Origin: Opitutaceae bacterium
GTDB lineage: Bacteria > Verrucomicrobiota > Verrucomicrobiia > Opitutales > Opitutaceae
Length of the DNA: 64,000 bases
Assembly (NCBI GenBank): GCA_003151495.1
Contig: PLXR01000005.1
Coordinates: forward strand, 43,851-107,850
Direction: 5' to 3'
The translations under genes and the position numbers were made by a program. Shown in pieces: positions 1 through 8,460 of this stretch (positions within the stretch are counted from its first letter, which is position 1; every line of letters starts with the position of its first letter). The notes under the pieces were generated by a model that saw only the letters and a program-made list of their open reading frames with translations, was not told the origin of the DNA and made no database searches.

Positions 1-5
1 AACGT

Positions 6-410
6 ATGAAAACCCTCATCTACGAGATCATTGCCGCAGCCGGGACAATTGAGTCCGCCGGAAACCGGATCCTCAAGCCGTTCGGCCTGACGCCGATGAC
101 ATTCAATATCCTGAACGTGCTGTCCGAGAGGCCGCTTTCCCAAAGGGAGATCGGCGACAGGATAATCGTCGCGGCCTCGAGCATCACCTTCCAGGTGCGC
201 CAGCTCCAGAAGAAGGGGCTGATCCAGAGGCGAAGGGCCGACGCCCGGACCTGGCAGGTATCGCTGACCCCGCTCGGGGCGGACACCCGGAGGCGCGCCG
301 AGAGGCGCATGGACGAGGTGATCGGCCAGATCCGGATCGAGCCCGGTCTCGTGGCGAACGCCGAGTCCGCGCTCCGCGAGGTCCGCCGGCACCTTCCGGT
401 CCTGGTCTAG
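6..410 (+). CDS. MarR-family transcriptional regulator
   Basis: A 134-residue protein with the size and layout of MarR regulators. A winged-helix core at about residues 30-105 contains a recognition-helix region around SQREIGDRIIVAASSITFQVRQ and a wing with RRRADARTWQVSLT. It lies 30 bp upstream of, and on the same strand as, a seven-gene lipid/isoprenoid run, so it probably opens that operon and may control it in response to a lipophilic ligand; this is inference from context. The start is only 6 bp into the window, so the promoter and operator cannot be inspected and a slightly longer N-terminus cannot be excluded. Confidence 0.85.
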   Translation: MKTLIYEIIAAAGTIESAGNRILKPFGLTPMTFNILNVLSERPLSQREIGDRIIVAASSITFQVRQLQKKGLIQRRRADARTWQVSLTPLGADTRRRAERRMDEVIGQIRIEPGLVANAESALREVRRHLPVLV

Positions 411-439
411 CCCGCAACCCCGGGTCCCCCTTCCCTCCC

Positions 440-3400
440 ATGAGCATGCTGACCTCCCGCCGGTTCCTGCCCCTCTTCGTGACGCAGTTCATCGGCGCCT
501 TCTGCGACAACGTCTTCAAGAACGCGTTCGTCCTCCTGGCGACCTACGGCCTGGCCCTTGAGCACGGCTGGAACCCCGCGTACGCCGTCTACATGATCGG
601 GGGGCTGTTCATCCTTCCCTTCGTCCTCATCTCGGGCTGGGCGGGCTACGTCTCGGACATATGGCCCCGGCACACGCTCGTCCGGAGCCTCAAGACCTTC
701 GAGGCGTTCGTGATGCTCGGCGCCGCGGCGGCGCTGTACTTCGACAGCTTCTACGGCATGTGGGCCATCATCGTCTCGCTGGGATTCATCTCGGCGCTGT
801 TCGGCCCGTTGAAGTACGGGCTCCTGCCGGTCTACCTGCCGTCCGACGAGCTCGTAAAGGGAAACGCTTGGTTCGAGGCGGGGTCCTTCATCGCCATCGT
901 CACCGGGACCCTCGTGGGAGAGCTCGCGACCGAGAACCCTCCCCACGGCCGGGTTCTCGTCGGGATCCTTCTCCTCGCACTCGGGGTGATCGGCTGCGTC
1001 TCGACCTATTTTCTCCCTAAGGCTCCCGCGGCGGCCAAGCGGACCATCTCCCCGTGGAGCCCCCGGTCGCTGCGGGTCTGCACCGTCGACGCCGTCCGCA
1101 CGATCCGCCGGATCCCGGTCCTCTGGAGGAGCGTCCTCGGCGTCTCGTGGTTCTGGTGCCTCGGGGCGGTGCTCCTTTCGTTCCTCCCGATCTACGTGAA
1201 GGACACGCTCCACCAGGACGCCGCCGGGGTCACCCACTTCCTCCTGTATTTTGCCCTGGGGGTCGGCCTCGGCTCCTTTCTCGGGATGGTGCTCAGCCAC
1301 GGCAAGATCCGCGCGACCTACGTCCCGCTGGCCGGGCTCGCGATCAGCGCCTTCCTCTTCCTCTGGGTCCTCGCCGACCGGTTCGGCGGGTCCCACCTCG
1401 GGCTCTACCTGACGGTCATCACCCTCGGGATCGGAACGGCCGGCGGCGTCTACTCGGTTCCGCTCTACGCACTCATGCAGCACCGCAGCCCCGAGGACCA
1501 GCGCGGGCGCGTCATATCGGCCAACAACATCATGAATGCCGTATTCATGGTGGCGGGGGCACTCGGGGCGGTGGGCATCGCCGCCATCGACCCGGGTCCG
1601 AGGGTCCTCCTCACGGTCCTCGGCGCCACGAACTTCCTGGTCTCACTCTACATGGTCTGGCTGATCCCGGAGTCGGTCATACAGACGGTCGTCCGGCTCG
1701 TCCTGCGCCTGGTATTCAGGGTCCGGGTCCGCGGGATCGAGAACTTCCCCGCCTCCGGCCCCAGGCTCGTCGTCGCGAACCACACCTCCTGGCTGGACGC
1801 CGCCCTCCTCGCGGCGTTCCTGCCCGAACCGCCGATCTTCGCGGTCGACAGCCGCATAGCCCGCCTGCCGTGGGTCAGCCCCTTCCTCAAGTGGACCACG
1901 GCCTATGCGATCGACCCGATGCACCCGATCAGCCTGAAGACGCTCTGCGGCGCCGTGGAGAAGGGGGGCGTGGTCGCTATCTTTCCGGAGGGCCGGCTCA
2001 CGACGACCGGCGGCCTGATGAAGGTCTACGACGGGGCCGGGTTCATCGCGCAAAAGACCGGGGCGCAGATCGTCCCCGTCCACATCGACGGCGCCCAGCT
2101 GTCCGTCCTGACGCGCCTCGGGGGAAAATACCGCCGGCAGTGGTTCCCGAGGATCACGCTCACGGTGGGGGCTCCAGCGGTGATGCCGGAGAGCGTCGAC
2201 CGGAGGGGCCGCTCGCCCTTCATTTACGCGCTCCTGAGCGAGAGCGCCTTCCGCGCCCAGAGCTGCGGCCATTCGCTTTACCGCGAGCTCCTGGACGCGT
2301 CCAGGCGCCACCGGGGCGGGGAGCTCTGGGTGGGGCACGATGGGCGCACCGCGACCTACTCCCAGATCCTCGGGCGATCGGCCTACCTCGGGACGCGCCT
2401 CGCGGCCGAGACCGCCCCGGGCGAGGTCGTCGGGATCATGATGCCCACGAGCATGGGGGGCGGGCTGGCCTTCTGGGGGCTCCAGTTCGCCCACCGGGTG
2501 CCGGCGTGGCTCAACTTCTCGATGGGGAGCGCAGCCCTGACCTCTACGCTCAGGACGGCCGGGGTCCGCACGGTCGTCACCTCACGGGCCTTCATCGCCG
2601 AGGGCCGGCTCGGTGAGAAGCTTGAAGCCCTCGAAGGCGCGGGGGCCCGGGTGATCTACCTCGAGGACCAGCGCCCGTCGCTCGCGGGGAAGGTGCGGGC
2701 CGCGTGGATGGGCCTGCGCGTGCGCTCGGCCTACGGCGCGCAGGAGGCGCGCTGGACGGCGGCGGGGGCCGATCCCCGCTCGACCATCCTCTTCACCTCC
2801 GGCTCCTCCGGGCTCCCGAAGGCCGTCGTCCTCTCCCACGCCAACCTCCTTTCAAACGTCGCCCAGCTGCGCGCGCGGATCGACTTCTCCCACAAGGACT
2901 GCGTCTTCAACGCGCTCCCGCTCTTCCACGCGTTCGGGTTCACGGGGGGCATGCTGACGCCCCTCTTCTCCGGCGTGCGCACCGTCCTCTACCCCACCCC
3001 CCTCCACTACGGGATCATCCCGGAGTTCATCTACAGCGCGAACGCGACCATCTTCTTCGCGACGAACTCCTTCCTGAACGGCTACGCCCGCAAGGCGAAC
3101 GCCTACGACTTCTATTCGCTTCGCTACGTCTTCGCGGGCGCCGAGAAGCTCCAGCCCTCGACCCAGAAGCTGTGGAACGAGCGCTTCGGCATCCGCATCT
3201 TCGAGGGCTACGGGACCACGGAGGCCTCCCCGGCCCTGGCGATGAACACCCCCCTCTGCTGCAAGGCGGGGACCGTCGGCCAGTTCCTTCCCGGGATCAA
3301 CTACCGGCTCGAGCCCGTCCCCGGGACGGCGGGCGGCCGCCTCTTCTTCAGCGGCCCGAACCGGATGATGGGCTACTACCTGCCGGAGGCGCCCGGAATC

Positions 3401-3802
3401 CTGGCCGAGACGGACGCGTGGTACGACACGGGCGACATCGTGTCCGTCGACGACCAGGGCTTCGTGAGCATCCTCGGGCGCGCGAAGCGGTTCGCCAAGA
3501 TCGCGGGCGAGATGGTTTCCCTGTCGGCCGTGGAGGAGGCCGTCTCCACCTCTGCAAACGGGATGGTGGCCGTGGTCTCCAGGCCGCACCCCACCAAAGG
3601 CGAGGAGCTCGTCCTCTTCACCTCGGACACCGCCCTCACGGTCGAGGCCGTCCGCGACTGCATCCGCGCGCGCGGGCTCTCGGACCTGAGTGTCCCGAGG
3701 CACGTCCGCGCCTGCAAGCCGTTCCCGCTCCTGGGCTCGGGAAAGCCCGACCTTCCCGCACTCCAGCAGCTGGCAACCCTGGCTGAGCCGGCCCACGCCT
3801 GA
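440..3802 (+). CDS. MFS flippase - PlsC acyltransferase - acyl-ACP synthetase fusion (LplT-Aas type)
   Basis: A 1120-residue three-part membrane enzyme. Residues about 1-410 are a 12-helix MFS transporter like LplT. Residues about 420-610 are a PlsC-type acyltransferase with the NHTSWLD (HX4D) and FPEGR motifs. Residues about 620-1110 are an AMP-forming acyl-ACP/acyl-CoA ligase with the P-loop TSGSSGLPK, the GYGTTE motif and the hinge YDTGD. In E. coli LplT flips lysophospholipid inward and the bifunctional Aas re-acylates it; here all three steps appear to sit on one chain, giving a lysophospholipid recycling or acyl-transfer machine in the inner membrane. It is 15 bp from the next gene. Domain calls are firm; substrate identity is inferred. 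Confidence 0.9.
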   Translation: MSMLTSRRFLPLFVTQFIGAFCDNVFKNAFVLLATYGLALEHGWNPAYAVYMIGGLFILPFVLISGWAGYVSDIWPRHTLVRSLKTFEAFVMLGAAAALYFDSFYGMWAIIVSLGFISALFGPLKYGLLPVYLPSDELVKGNAWFEAGSFIAIVTGTLVGELATENPPHGRVLVGILLLALGVIGCVSTYFLPKAPAAAKRTISPWSPRSLRVCTVDAVRTIRRIPVLWRSVLGVSWFWCLGAVLLSFLPIYVKDTLHQDAAGVTHFLLYFALGVGLGSFLGMVLSHGKIRATYVPLAGLAISAFLFLWVLADRFGGSHLGLYLTVITLGIGTAGGVYSVPLYALMQHRSPEDQRGRVISANNIMNAVFMVAGALGAVGIAAIDPGPRVLLTVLGATNFLVSLYMVWLIPESVIQTVVRLVLRLVFRVRVRGIENFPASGPRLVVANHTSWLDAALLAAFLPEPPIFAVDSRIARLPWVSPFLKWTTAYAIDPMHPISLKTLCGAVEKGGVVAIFPEGRLTTTGGLMKVYDGAGFIAQKTGAQIVPVHIDGAQLSVLTRLGGKYRRQWFPRITLTVGAPAVMPESVDRRGRSPFIYALLSESAFRAQSCGHSLYRELLDASRRHRGGELWVGHDGRTATYSQILGRSAYLGTRLAAETAPGEVVGIMMPTSMGGGLAFWGLQFAHRVPAWLNFSMGSAALTSTLRTAGVRTVVTSRAFIAEGRLGEKLEALEGAGARVIYLEDQRPSLAGKVRAAWMGLRVRSAYGAQEARWTAAGADPRSTILFTSGSSGLPKAVVLSHANLLSNVAQLRARIDFSHKDCVFNALPLFHAFGFTGGMLTPLFSGVRTVLYPTPLHYGIIPEFIYSANATIFFATNSFLNGYARKANAYDFYSLRYVFAGAEKLQPSTQKLWNERFGIRIFEGYGTTEASPALAMNTPLCCKAGTVGQFLPGINYRLEPVPGTAGGRLFFSGPNRMMGYYLPEAPGILAETDAWYDTGDIVSVDDQGFVSILGRAKRFAKIAGEMVSLSAVEEAVSTSANGMVAVVSRPHPTKGEELVLFTSDTALTVEAVRDCIRARGLSDLSVPRHVRACKPFPLLGSGKPDLPALQQLATLAEPAHA

Positions 3803-3816
3803 ACCCATCGCCACCC

Positions 3817-4866
3817 ATGAATGTCTCCCAAGCCGATCTCCGCACCGCAGGAAAAACCGCCGGGTTGACGAACAGCCAGCTTGACAGCCTCTGGGCCGCC
3901 CTCCTGGGCGACGCCCGGGCCTCGGGCAGGCCGAGGTTCGACACCGCCAACGTGGCCTACTACCTCGGTGCCCTGATCGTAATCGGGGCAATGGGGTGGT
4001 TCATGAACAGGGCGTGGGACGCACTTGGCGGCGAAGGGCTTTTTGCAGTCTCCGTTGTCTATGCAGGCTCGTTCCTCGTCGCGGGCCGAATCCTGTGGAA
4101 CAGGTCCCTCCGGGTCCCGGGAGGCCTCCTCCTGACAATCGCCGTCGGCATGGCGCCGCTGGCAACCTACGGGCTCGAGCGCTGGACGGGCTACTGGCCG
4201 GCCGGGGATCCCGGCTCCTACACCCGGTTCCACCCCTACATCCACGGGAGCTGGATCATCATGGAGGGTGTGACGATCGCCGCCGGGCTCACCGCACTCC
4301 GGTTCTGGCGGTTCCCGTTCCTCACGGCGCCGGTCGCCTACGCGCTCTGGTACCTCTCGATGGACCTGGCCGAGGTGCTTCTCGGGCACCCCTATTTCAA
4401 CTGGAATGAAAGGGCCTTCGTGACGATGGCGTTCGGGGCGGTGATGCTCGCAGCGACCTACGCCGTGGACCTCCTCGGGAAGCCCGAGGACTTCACGTTC
4501 TGGGGCTACCTATTCGGCCTGGCCTCCTTCTGGGGCGGGCTCTCGAGCATGGAGAGCAACAGCGAGCTTTCGAAGTTCATCTACTGCCTCGTGAACCTGG
4601 CGCTCATCCTGGCCTCCGTTGCCCTGCGTCGAAAGGCGTTCATCGTCTTCGGCTCGCTCGGCTTCTTCGGCTACCTGTCCCACCTGGCCTACCGTGTCTT
4701 CCAGGACTCCTTCCTCTTCCCGGTCGTCCTGAGCCTGGTCGGCGTAGCCGTCATCTACCTCGGCCTCCAGTACCAGAAACGGCGCGAGGCGATCGAGGAA
4801 TACCTTCGCCGGGAGGTCTTCCCCCACATCCGCTCGTTCATCCCGGCGCGCGTCCTCGCCGAGTAG
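3817..4866 (+). CDS. polytopic membrane protein, DUF2157-like
   Basis: A 349-residue protein with a soluble N-terminal helix pair (about residues 1-45) followed by roughly eight hydrophobic segments, beginning with YYLGALIVIGAMGWFM, and a basic cytoplasmic tail (QYQKRREAIEEYLRREVF). No catalytic motif is recognisable. The N-terminal arrangement recalls DUF2157-type membrane proteins, but this is a weak resemblance. It is 15 bp after the LplT-Aas fusion and 22 bp before HMG-CoA reductase, so it is co-transcribed with lipid genes and may take part in membrane homeostasis (inference). Confidence 0.75.
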   Translation: MNVSQADLRTAGKTAGLTNSQLDSLWAALLGDARASGRPRFDTANVAYYLGALIVIGAMGWFMNRAWDALGGEGLFAVSVVYAGSFLVAGRILWNRSLRVPGGLLLTIAVGMAPLATYGLERWTGYWPAGDPGSYTRFHPYIHGSWIIMEGVTIAAGLTALRFWRFPFLTAPVAYALWYLSMDLAEVLLGHPYFNWNERAFVTMAFGAVMLAATYAVDLLGKPEDFTFWGYLFGLASFWGGLSSMESNSELSKFIYCLVNLALILASVALRRKAFIVFGSLGFFGYLSHLAYRVFQDSFLFPVVLSLVGVAVIYLGLQYQKRREAIEEYLRREVFPHIRSFIPARVLAE

Positions 4867-4887
4867 GCCCCGACCCCCACCCACTCC

Positions 4888-6177
4888 ATGTCAGCCACCC
4901 AGAAGGACGCGCAGCGGCAGATCGAGCGCATCACCGCCGGGCTTTCACCGGACGAGATCGAGCGGCGCCTGGCGCCCAAGTCGGGCACCCCGCCCCGCCG
5001 GGTTCCGGGCGCCACGCGGACCGATCCGCAGACTGTCGCGAAACGATGGGCGGCCATTCCCCATTCCATCCCGGGAATGGCCCAGGTCGCGGACTCGGCC
5101 TCGCTCGCCGAGCACGCGGGCTACGCGAGAAACATCGAGAACTTCGTCGGGACCGTGAAGGTCCCCGTCGGGCTCGTGGGCCCCCTGAGGGTCAATGGTC
5201 TGTCCGCACAGGGGGACTACTACCTGCCGCTCGCGACCACCGAGGCGGCCCTCGTGGCAAGCTACCACCGCGGGGCGTCCGTGATCACCGAGTCGGGCGG
5301 CTGCTCCGTCCTGACGATGAACGAGGGCGTGAGCCGGGCGCCCGCCTTCGCCTTCCGCTCGCTCCTCGAGGCCGGCCGGTTCGTCCAGTGGTGCATCGAG
5401 CACGACGCCGAGCTCCGCTCGGCGGCCGAGGCCACGACCCACCATGGGCGCCTCGAGAACCTCCGCTTCAACCTCGAGGGGAACCACGTGTACCTCCTCT
5501 GCGAGTTCACGACGGGCGACGCGTCCGGCCAGAACATGGTGACGATCGCGGCCCAGGCCATCTGCACCGTCCTTGAGACGCGGTGCCCCGTGAAACCCGC
5601 CTACGGCTTCGTGGAGTGCAACTTCTCGGGGGACAAGAAGTCGAGCGCCCAGTCGTTCCAGGGCGTCCGGGGCCGCAAGGTGTCGGCCGAGGTCCGCATC
5701 CCGCGGGACGTCGTCCGGAGGTTCCTCCACACGACGCCCGAGAAGATGCTCGAGTACTGGAGGATCTCGGCGATGGGGGGCATCCTGAGCGGCACGATCG
5801 GGATCCAGGGCCACTATGCGAACGGGCTTGCCGCGCTCTTCATCGCCTGCGGGCAGGACGCCGCCTGCGTCTCCGAGGCCGCGGTGGGGGTGACCCGCCT
5901 CGAGGTCGAGCCGGAGGGCGACGGCTTCCTCTACGCGTGCGTCACCCTTCCCAACCTGATCGTCGGAACGGTCGGCGGGGGCACCGGTCTCCCCAGCCAG
6001 AAGGCCTGCCTCGACATCGTCGGCCTGGCGGGCCCGGGCAAGGCGCGGGCGTTCGCGGAGGTGTGCGCCGCGCTGGTCCTCGCCGGCGAAATCTCGATCA
6101 CGGCCGCCCTCAGCGCCAACCAGTTCACGAAGGCGCATTCGCGGCTTGCGCGCGGCAGGCCGGCCGCCGGGGCCTAG
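4888..6177 (+). CDS. hydroxymethylglutaryl-CoA reductase
   Basis: A 429-residue HMG-CoA reductase, the committed step of the mevalonate route to isoprenoids. Motifs are clear: ENFVGTVKVPVGLVGPL (substrate domain), TTEAALVAS with the catalytic Glu, SGDKKSSAQSF with the catalytic Lys region, GTVGGGTGLPSQKACL (nucleotide-binding GxGxG-like loop), and a C-terminal catalytic His in FTKAHSRL. The DKK and TVGGGTGL motifs fit the biosynthetic class I form better than the degradative class II form. Other mevalonate genes are not in the window. Its position between a lysolipid recycling fusion and CTP/CDP-alcohol enzymes suggests that the isoprenoid is used for a membrane lipid. Confidence 0.92.
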   Translation: MSATQKDAQRQIERITAGLSPDEIERRLAPKSGTPPRRVPGATRTDPQTVAKRWAAIPHSIPGMAQVADSASLAEHAGYARNIENFVGTVKVPVGLVGPLRVNGLSAQGDYYLPLATTEAALVASYHRGASVITESGGCSVLTMNEGVSRAPAFAFRSLLEAGRFVQWCIEHDAELRSAAEATTHHGRLENLRFNLEGNHVYLLCEFTTGDASGQNMVTIAAQAICTVLETRCPVKPAYGFVECNFSGDKKSSAQSFQGVRGRKVSAEVRIPRDVVRRFLHTTPEKMLEYWRISAMGGILSGTIGIQGHYANGLAALFIACGQDAACVSEAAVGVTRLEVEPEGDGFLYACVTLPNLIVGTVGGGTGLPSQKACLDIVGLAGPGKARAFAEVCAALVLAGEISITAALSANQFTKAHSRLARGRPAAGA

Positions 6178-6191
6178 CACCGGCCGCCCCC

Positions 6192-6863
6192 ATGAAAGCG
6201 ACCCTGCCCATGTCCGCGGTCGTCGCCGTCCTTGGCGCCCTCTTGCTCGCAGTCCGTTCGCTCCAGGCCCGGGGATGGATCGGTGCGGAAGCCGGGCGGA
6301 AGCTGGTCCATGCCGGAATGGGCACGGTCGCCCTCCCGTTCCCCTGGATCTTCCGGGACACGTGGCCCGTCTGGACCCTCGCGGTGATCGCCGCCGTCAT
6401 CCTCGGGTCAATCCGGTCCGTGCCGACACTCTCAAGGAGGTACGGGTCGATCCTCGGTGGCGTCGAGCGCTCCTCGCTCGGCGACCTTTTGTTTCCGCTT
6501 GGGGCGGCCCTGGCCTTTCAGCTGGCGGGGCGGGACAGGGCTGCCTACTGCGCCGCCATCGGGGTCCTGGCATTCGCGGACACGGCGGGCGCGCTTGTCG
6601 GCACCCGATGGGGGCGCCTCAGATACGCTGTCGCCGGCGGGCACAAGACACTTGAGGGTTCGCTCGCGGTTCTCTTTGTTTCGGCGCTCTGCGGCGCAGC
6701 GGGATACTATGTCCTCGGGCGATCCCTGCCAGGGGAGGCCGTGCTCGGCGGCCTCGCCGTCGGCGCCGCGGCCGCGGCCGTCGAGGCGGTCGCGGGATTC
6801 GGTCTCGACAACCTATTCATGCCGACGGCGGTCGTCGCAATCATGGTGCACTGGCATCCCTAG
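6192..6863 (+). CDS. phytol/dolichol kinase-like (CTP-dependent polyprenol kinase) membrane protein
   Basis: A 223-residue protein with about seven membrane segments. It contains RKLVHAGMG near the N-terminus, GDLLFPLG and a C-terminal block around FADTAGALVGTRWG and HKTLEGSLAV, the conserved pattern of the phytol/farnesol/dolichol kinase branch of the CTP-transferase superfamily. Such enzymes phosphorylate an isoprenoid alcohol using CTP. ATG at 6192 is chosen because it follows the HMGR stop by 14 bp and removes a long non-homologous extension of the open frame. The next gene follows after 6 bp. Substrate is unknown; polyprenol or geranylgeraniol salvage is a guess from context. Confidence 0.78.
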   Translation: MKATLPMSAVVAVLGALLLAVRSLQARGWIGAEAGRKLVHAGMGTVALPFPWIFRDTWPVWTLAVIAAVILGSIRSVPTLSRRYGSILGGVERSSLGDLLFPLGAALAFQLAGRDRAAYCAAIGVLAFADTAGALVGTRWGRLRYAVAGGHKTLEGSLAVLFVSALCGAAGYYVLGRSLPGEAVLGGLAVGAAAAAVEAVAGFGLDNLFMPTAVVAIMVHWHP

Positions 6864-6869
6864 GCCGCG

Positions 6870-7448
6870 ATGTACCCCCCTCTTCTCACCGCCCTCGGAA
6901 TCGTCGTCCCGGTATCCCTCGCGGGACTGACACAGGTCGCGGTCATCCGCCTCAACTGGCTTCGGGGCCTGGCCGCGATGCCGCTCGATTTCGGGGCGAG
7001 GATTCGGGGAACGCGCCTCTTTGGGGACAACAAGACCATGCGCGGCCTCGTGGTCATGGTGGCGGCCACCGCCGCATGGGTCCTGATCCAGCATGCCTTC
7101 CTCGTCGGAATGGGATCCAACGAAGCCGCCCTCCCCGCCTTCCAGCGCCTGCATCCCCTGGAATGGGGCGCCCTTGCGGGCCTGGGGTACGTGATCGGCG
7201 AGCTTCCGAACAGCTTCATCAAGCGCAGGCTCGGGATCTCGGCTGGAGCCGCCGCAGGCGGCGGCCTCGGCGTTCTCTTCTGGACCATCGACCAGGTGGA
7301 CAGCGTCGGCGGCGTCCTATTGATCCTGCTGCTGGTCTGGACACCCAGCCTGCAGGTCGTGGCCGCCCTCCTCGGCATAACGCTCCTGGTCCACCCGCTG
7401 GTTGCCCTCGTGATGTTTTGCCTGGGTCTAAAGGACCGGATTGGATGA
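6870..7448 (+). CDS. CarS-like CDP-archaeol/CDP-diglyceride synthase family protein
   Basis: A 192-residue polytopic protein with the hallmark motifs of the CarS family: LFGDNKTMRGL in the middle and GELPNSFIKRRLGI followed by a Gly/Ala-rich helix and FWTIDQVDS. Archaeal CarS activates unsaturated archaetidic acid with CTP; bacterial relatives occur but are less well characterised. The downstream CDP-alcohol phosphotransferase overlaps it by 8 bp, indicating translational coupling, which fits CDP-lipid being made here and consumed next. Whether the substrate is an ether isoprenoid lipid or ordinary phosphatidate cannot be told from the sequence. Confidence 0.82.
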   Translation: MYPPLLTALGIVVPVSLAGLTQVAVIRLNWLRGLAAMPLDFGARIRGTRLFGDNKTMRGLVVMVAATAAWVLIQHAFLVGMGSNEAALPAFQRLHPLEWGALAGLGYVIGELPNSFIKRRLGISAGAAAGGGLGVLFWTIDQVDSVGGVLLILLLVWTPSLQVVAALLGITLLVHPLVALVMFCLGLKDRIG

Positions 7449-8025
7449 TCTGCCCAACGCCCCCGTGAACCTCCCCAACTCTATCACCGTCTGCCGAATC
7501 ATCCTTGCCCCCGTCATGCTGGTCCTTGCCCGCGCGGGAATGGAGCACGCCTTCCTGGCCTGCCTGATCGCGTCGCTGATTTCCGACATTGTCGACGGAC
7601 AGATCGCGCGCCGCATGAACCTCACCTCGGAGTTCGGCTCAAAGCTGGACAGCTGGGCGGACATGCTGACGTACGGCTTGGTGCCGATCGCTGCGTGGTG
7701 GCTCCGACCGGACCTGATTTCCAGCGAAAGGGCCGCGTTCTTCACCGCGGTTGGGAGCTACGCCATTCCGGTAGCGATCGGGTTTGCCAAGTTTCGCAGG
7801 CTGACGAGCTACCACACCTTCATGGCGCGGGTTTCCGCCTACCTCGTGGGGGCATCGGTGGTCCTGCTCTTCGCCCACGGTCCGACGCTGCCATTCAGGA
7901 TCTCCGTGGCCGTCCTTGTGGCGGCGGAGGCCGAGGAGATTGCGATCACCCTGGTGTTGCCGGAGCCCCGTTCAAATGTGCGCTCGGTCGCCCGCGCCCT
8001 CGAGATCCGGAGGGCCGCAGCCTGA
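7441..8025 (+). CDS. CDP-alcohol phosphatidyltransferase
   Basis: A 194-residue membrane protein with an intact CDP-alcohol phosphotransferase signature, DG-x2-AR-x8-G-x3-D-x3-D, seen as DGQIARRMNLTSEFGSKLD followed by SWAD. The four Asp residues bind the catalytic metal pair. It has about six membrane helices. The start is taken as TTG at 7441, overlapping the CarS-like stop; a GTG/ATG alternative in a sensible place is lacking. It would transfer a CDP-linked lipid head to an alcohol acceptor (or the reverse), completing the lipid module. The specific acceptor is unknown. Confidence 0.88.
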   Translation: MDDLPNAPVNLPNSITVCRIILAPVMLVLARAGMEHAFLACLIASLISDIVDGQIARRMNLTSEFGSKLDSWADMLTYGLVPIAAWWLRPDLISSERAAFFTAVGSYAIPVAIGFAKFRRLTSYHTFMARVSAYLVGASVVLLFAHGPTLPFRISVAVLVAAEAEEIAITLVLPEPRSNVRSVARALEIRRAAA

Positions 8026-8082
8026 GCCAATCGATGCAGCCCGAAGCCGGTTCGCATCCAGTCCACCTAGATTGGTCTGCAA

Positions 8083-8099
8083 GCCGGCACCATGCCGGC
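8083..8099 (+). terminator. probable terminator hairpin after the lipid operon
   Basis: A perfect GCCGGC/GCCGGC stem with a 5-base loop, 58 bp past the last lipid gene and before the tRNA. A T6 run lies about 30 bp further on, so this may be one of two weak stops rather than a classic intrinsic terminator. Confidence 0.45.
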
Positions 8100-8219
8100 A
8101 CTTTCACCGTGTGGTTTCAAATGGTGTCGCTTTTTTCCGCGAATATTGAAGGACTACCTCTCGCGGTACCTCAATCGGGCGGATCATTGCCCATCGGTTC
8201 ACCGCAGGAGAAATTTTAA

Positions 8220-8295
8220 GGGCCTATAGCTCAACGGTTAGAGCAGAGGACTCATAATCCTTTGGTTCAGGGTTCGAATCCCTGTGGGCCCACCA
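8220..8295 (+). tRNA. tRNA with CAU anticodon (tRNA-Ile2 or tRNA-Met)
   Basis: A complete 76-nt cloverleaf with encoded CCA. The acceptor GGGCCTA pairs with TGGGCCC, the D-stem is GCTC/GAGC, the anticodon stem GAGGA/TCCTT carries loop CTCATAA, and the T-stem CAGGG/CCCTG carries loop TTCGAAT. The CAU anticodon could read AUG, or AUA after lysidine modification by TilS. The TTGGTT variable region resembles tRNA-Ile2 (ileX type), which I favour weakly. Its 3' 46 bp are the attachment core of the integrative element, and the gene remains intact on this side. Confidence 0.93.
8250..8295 (+). repeat. attL core, left 46-bp direct repeat
   Basis: Identical over 46 bp to 28840-28885. The identity begins at the A before the CTCATAA anticodon loop and ends at the CCA; the next bases differ (TTCAT here, CTTAC at the right copy). 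It preserves the tRNA after integration. Confidence 0.95.
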
Positions 8296-8342
8296 TTCAT
8301 AATCAGCATTTTATAAGATAATAAGTGACCAATCGGGAATGA

Positions 8343-8367
8343 TGCTTGGCCGTTACTTGGCCACTTT
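8343..8367 (+). repeat. putative integrase arm-type site, left arm
   Basis: Two CTTGGCC half-sites 11 bp apart followed by ACTTT. The same 25-bp unit, with two mismatches, occurs in the same orientation at 28684-28708 inside the right end. Paired helically phased repeats on both sides of a core are typical of tyrosine-integrase arm binding sites. Confidence 0.6.
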
Positions 8368-8460
8368 AAGGGCTCTTGAATCGGCGCCCGTGGCGGTCTC
8401 TCTCCGCTACTAGACGCCCCGGGGTATCGCAGCCTCGGTAGAGGTCGACGCGAAATCGAG

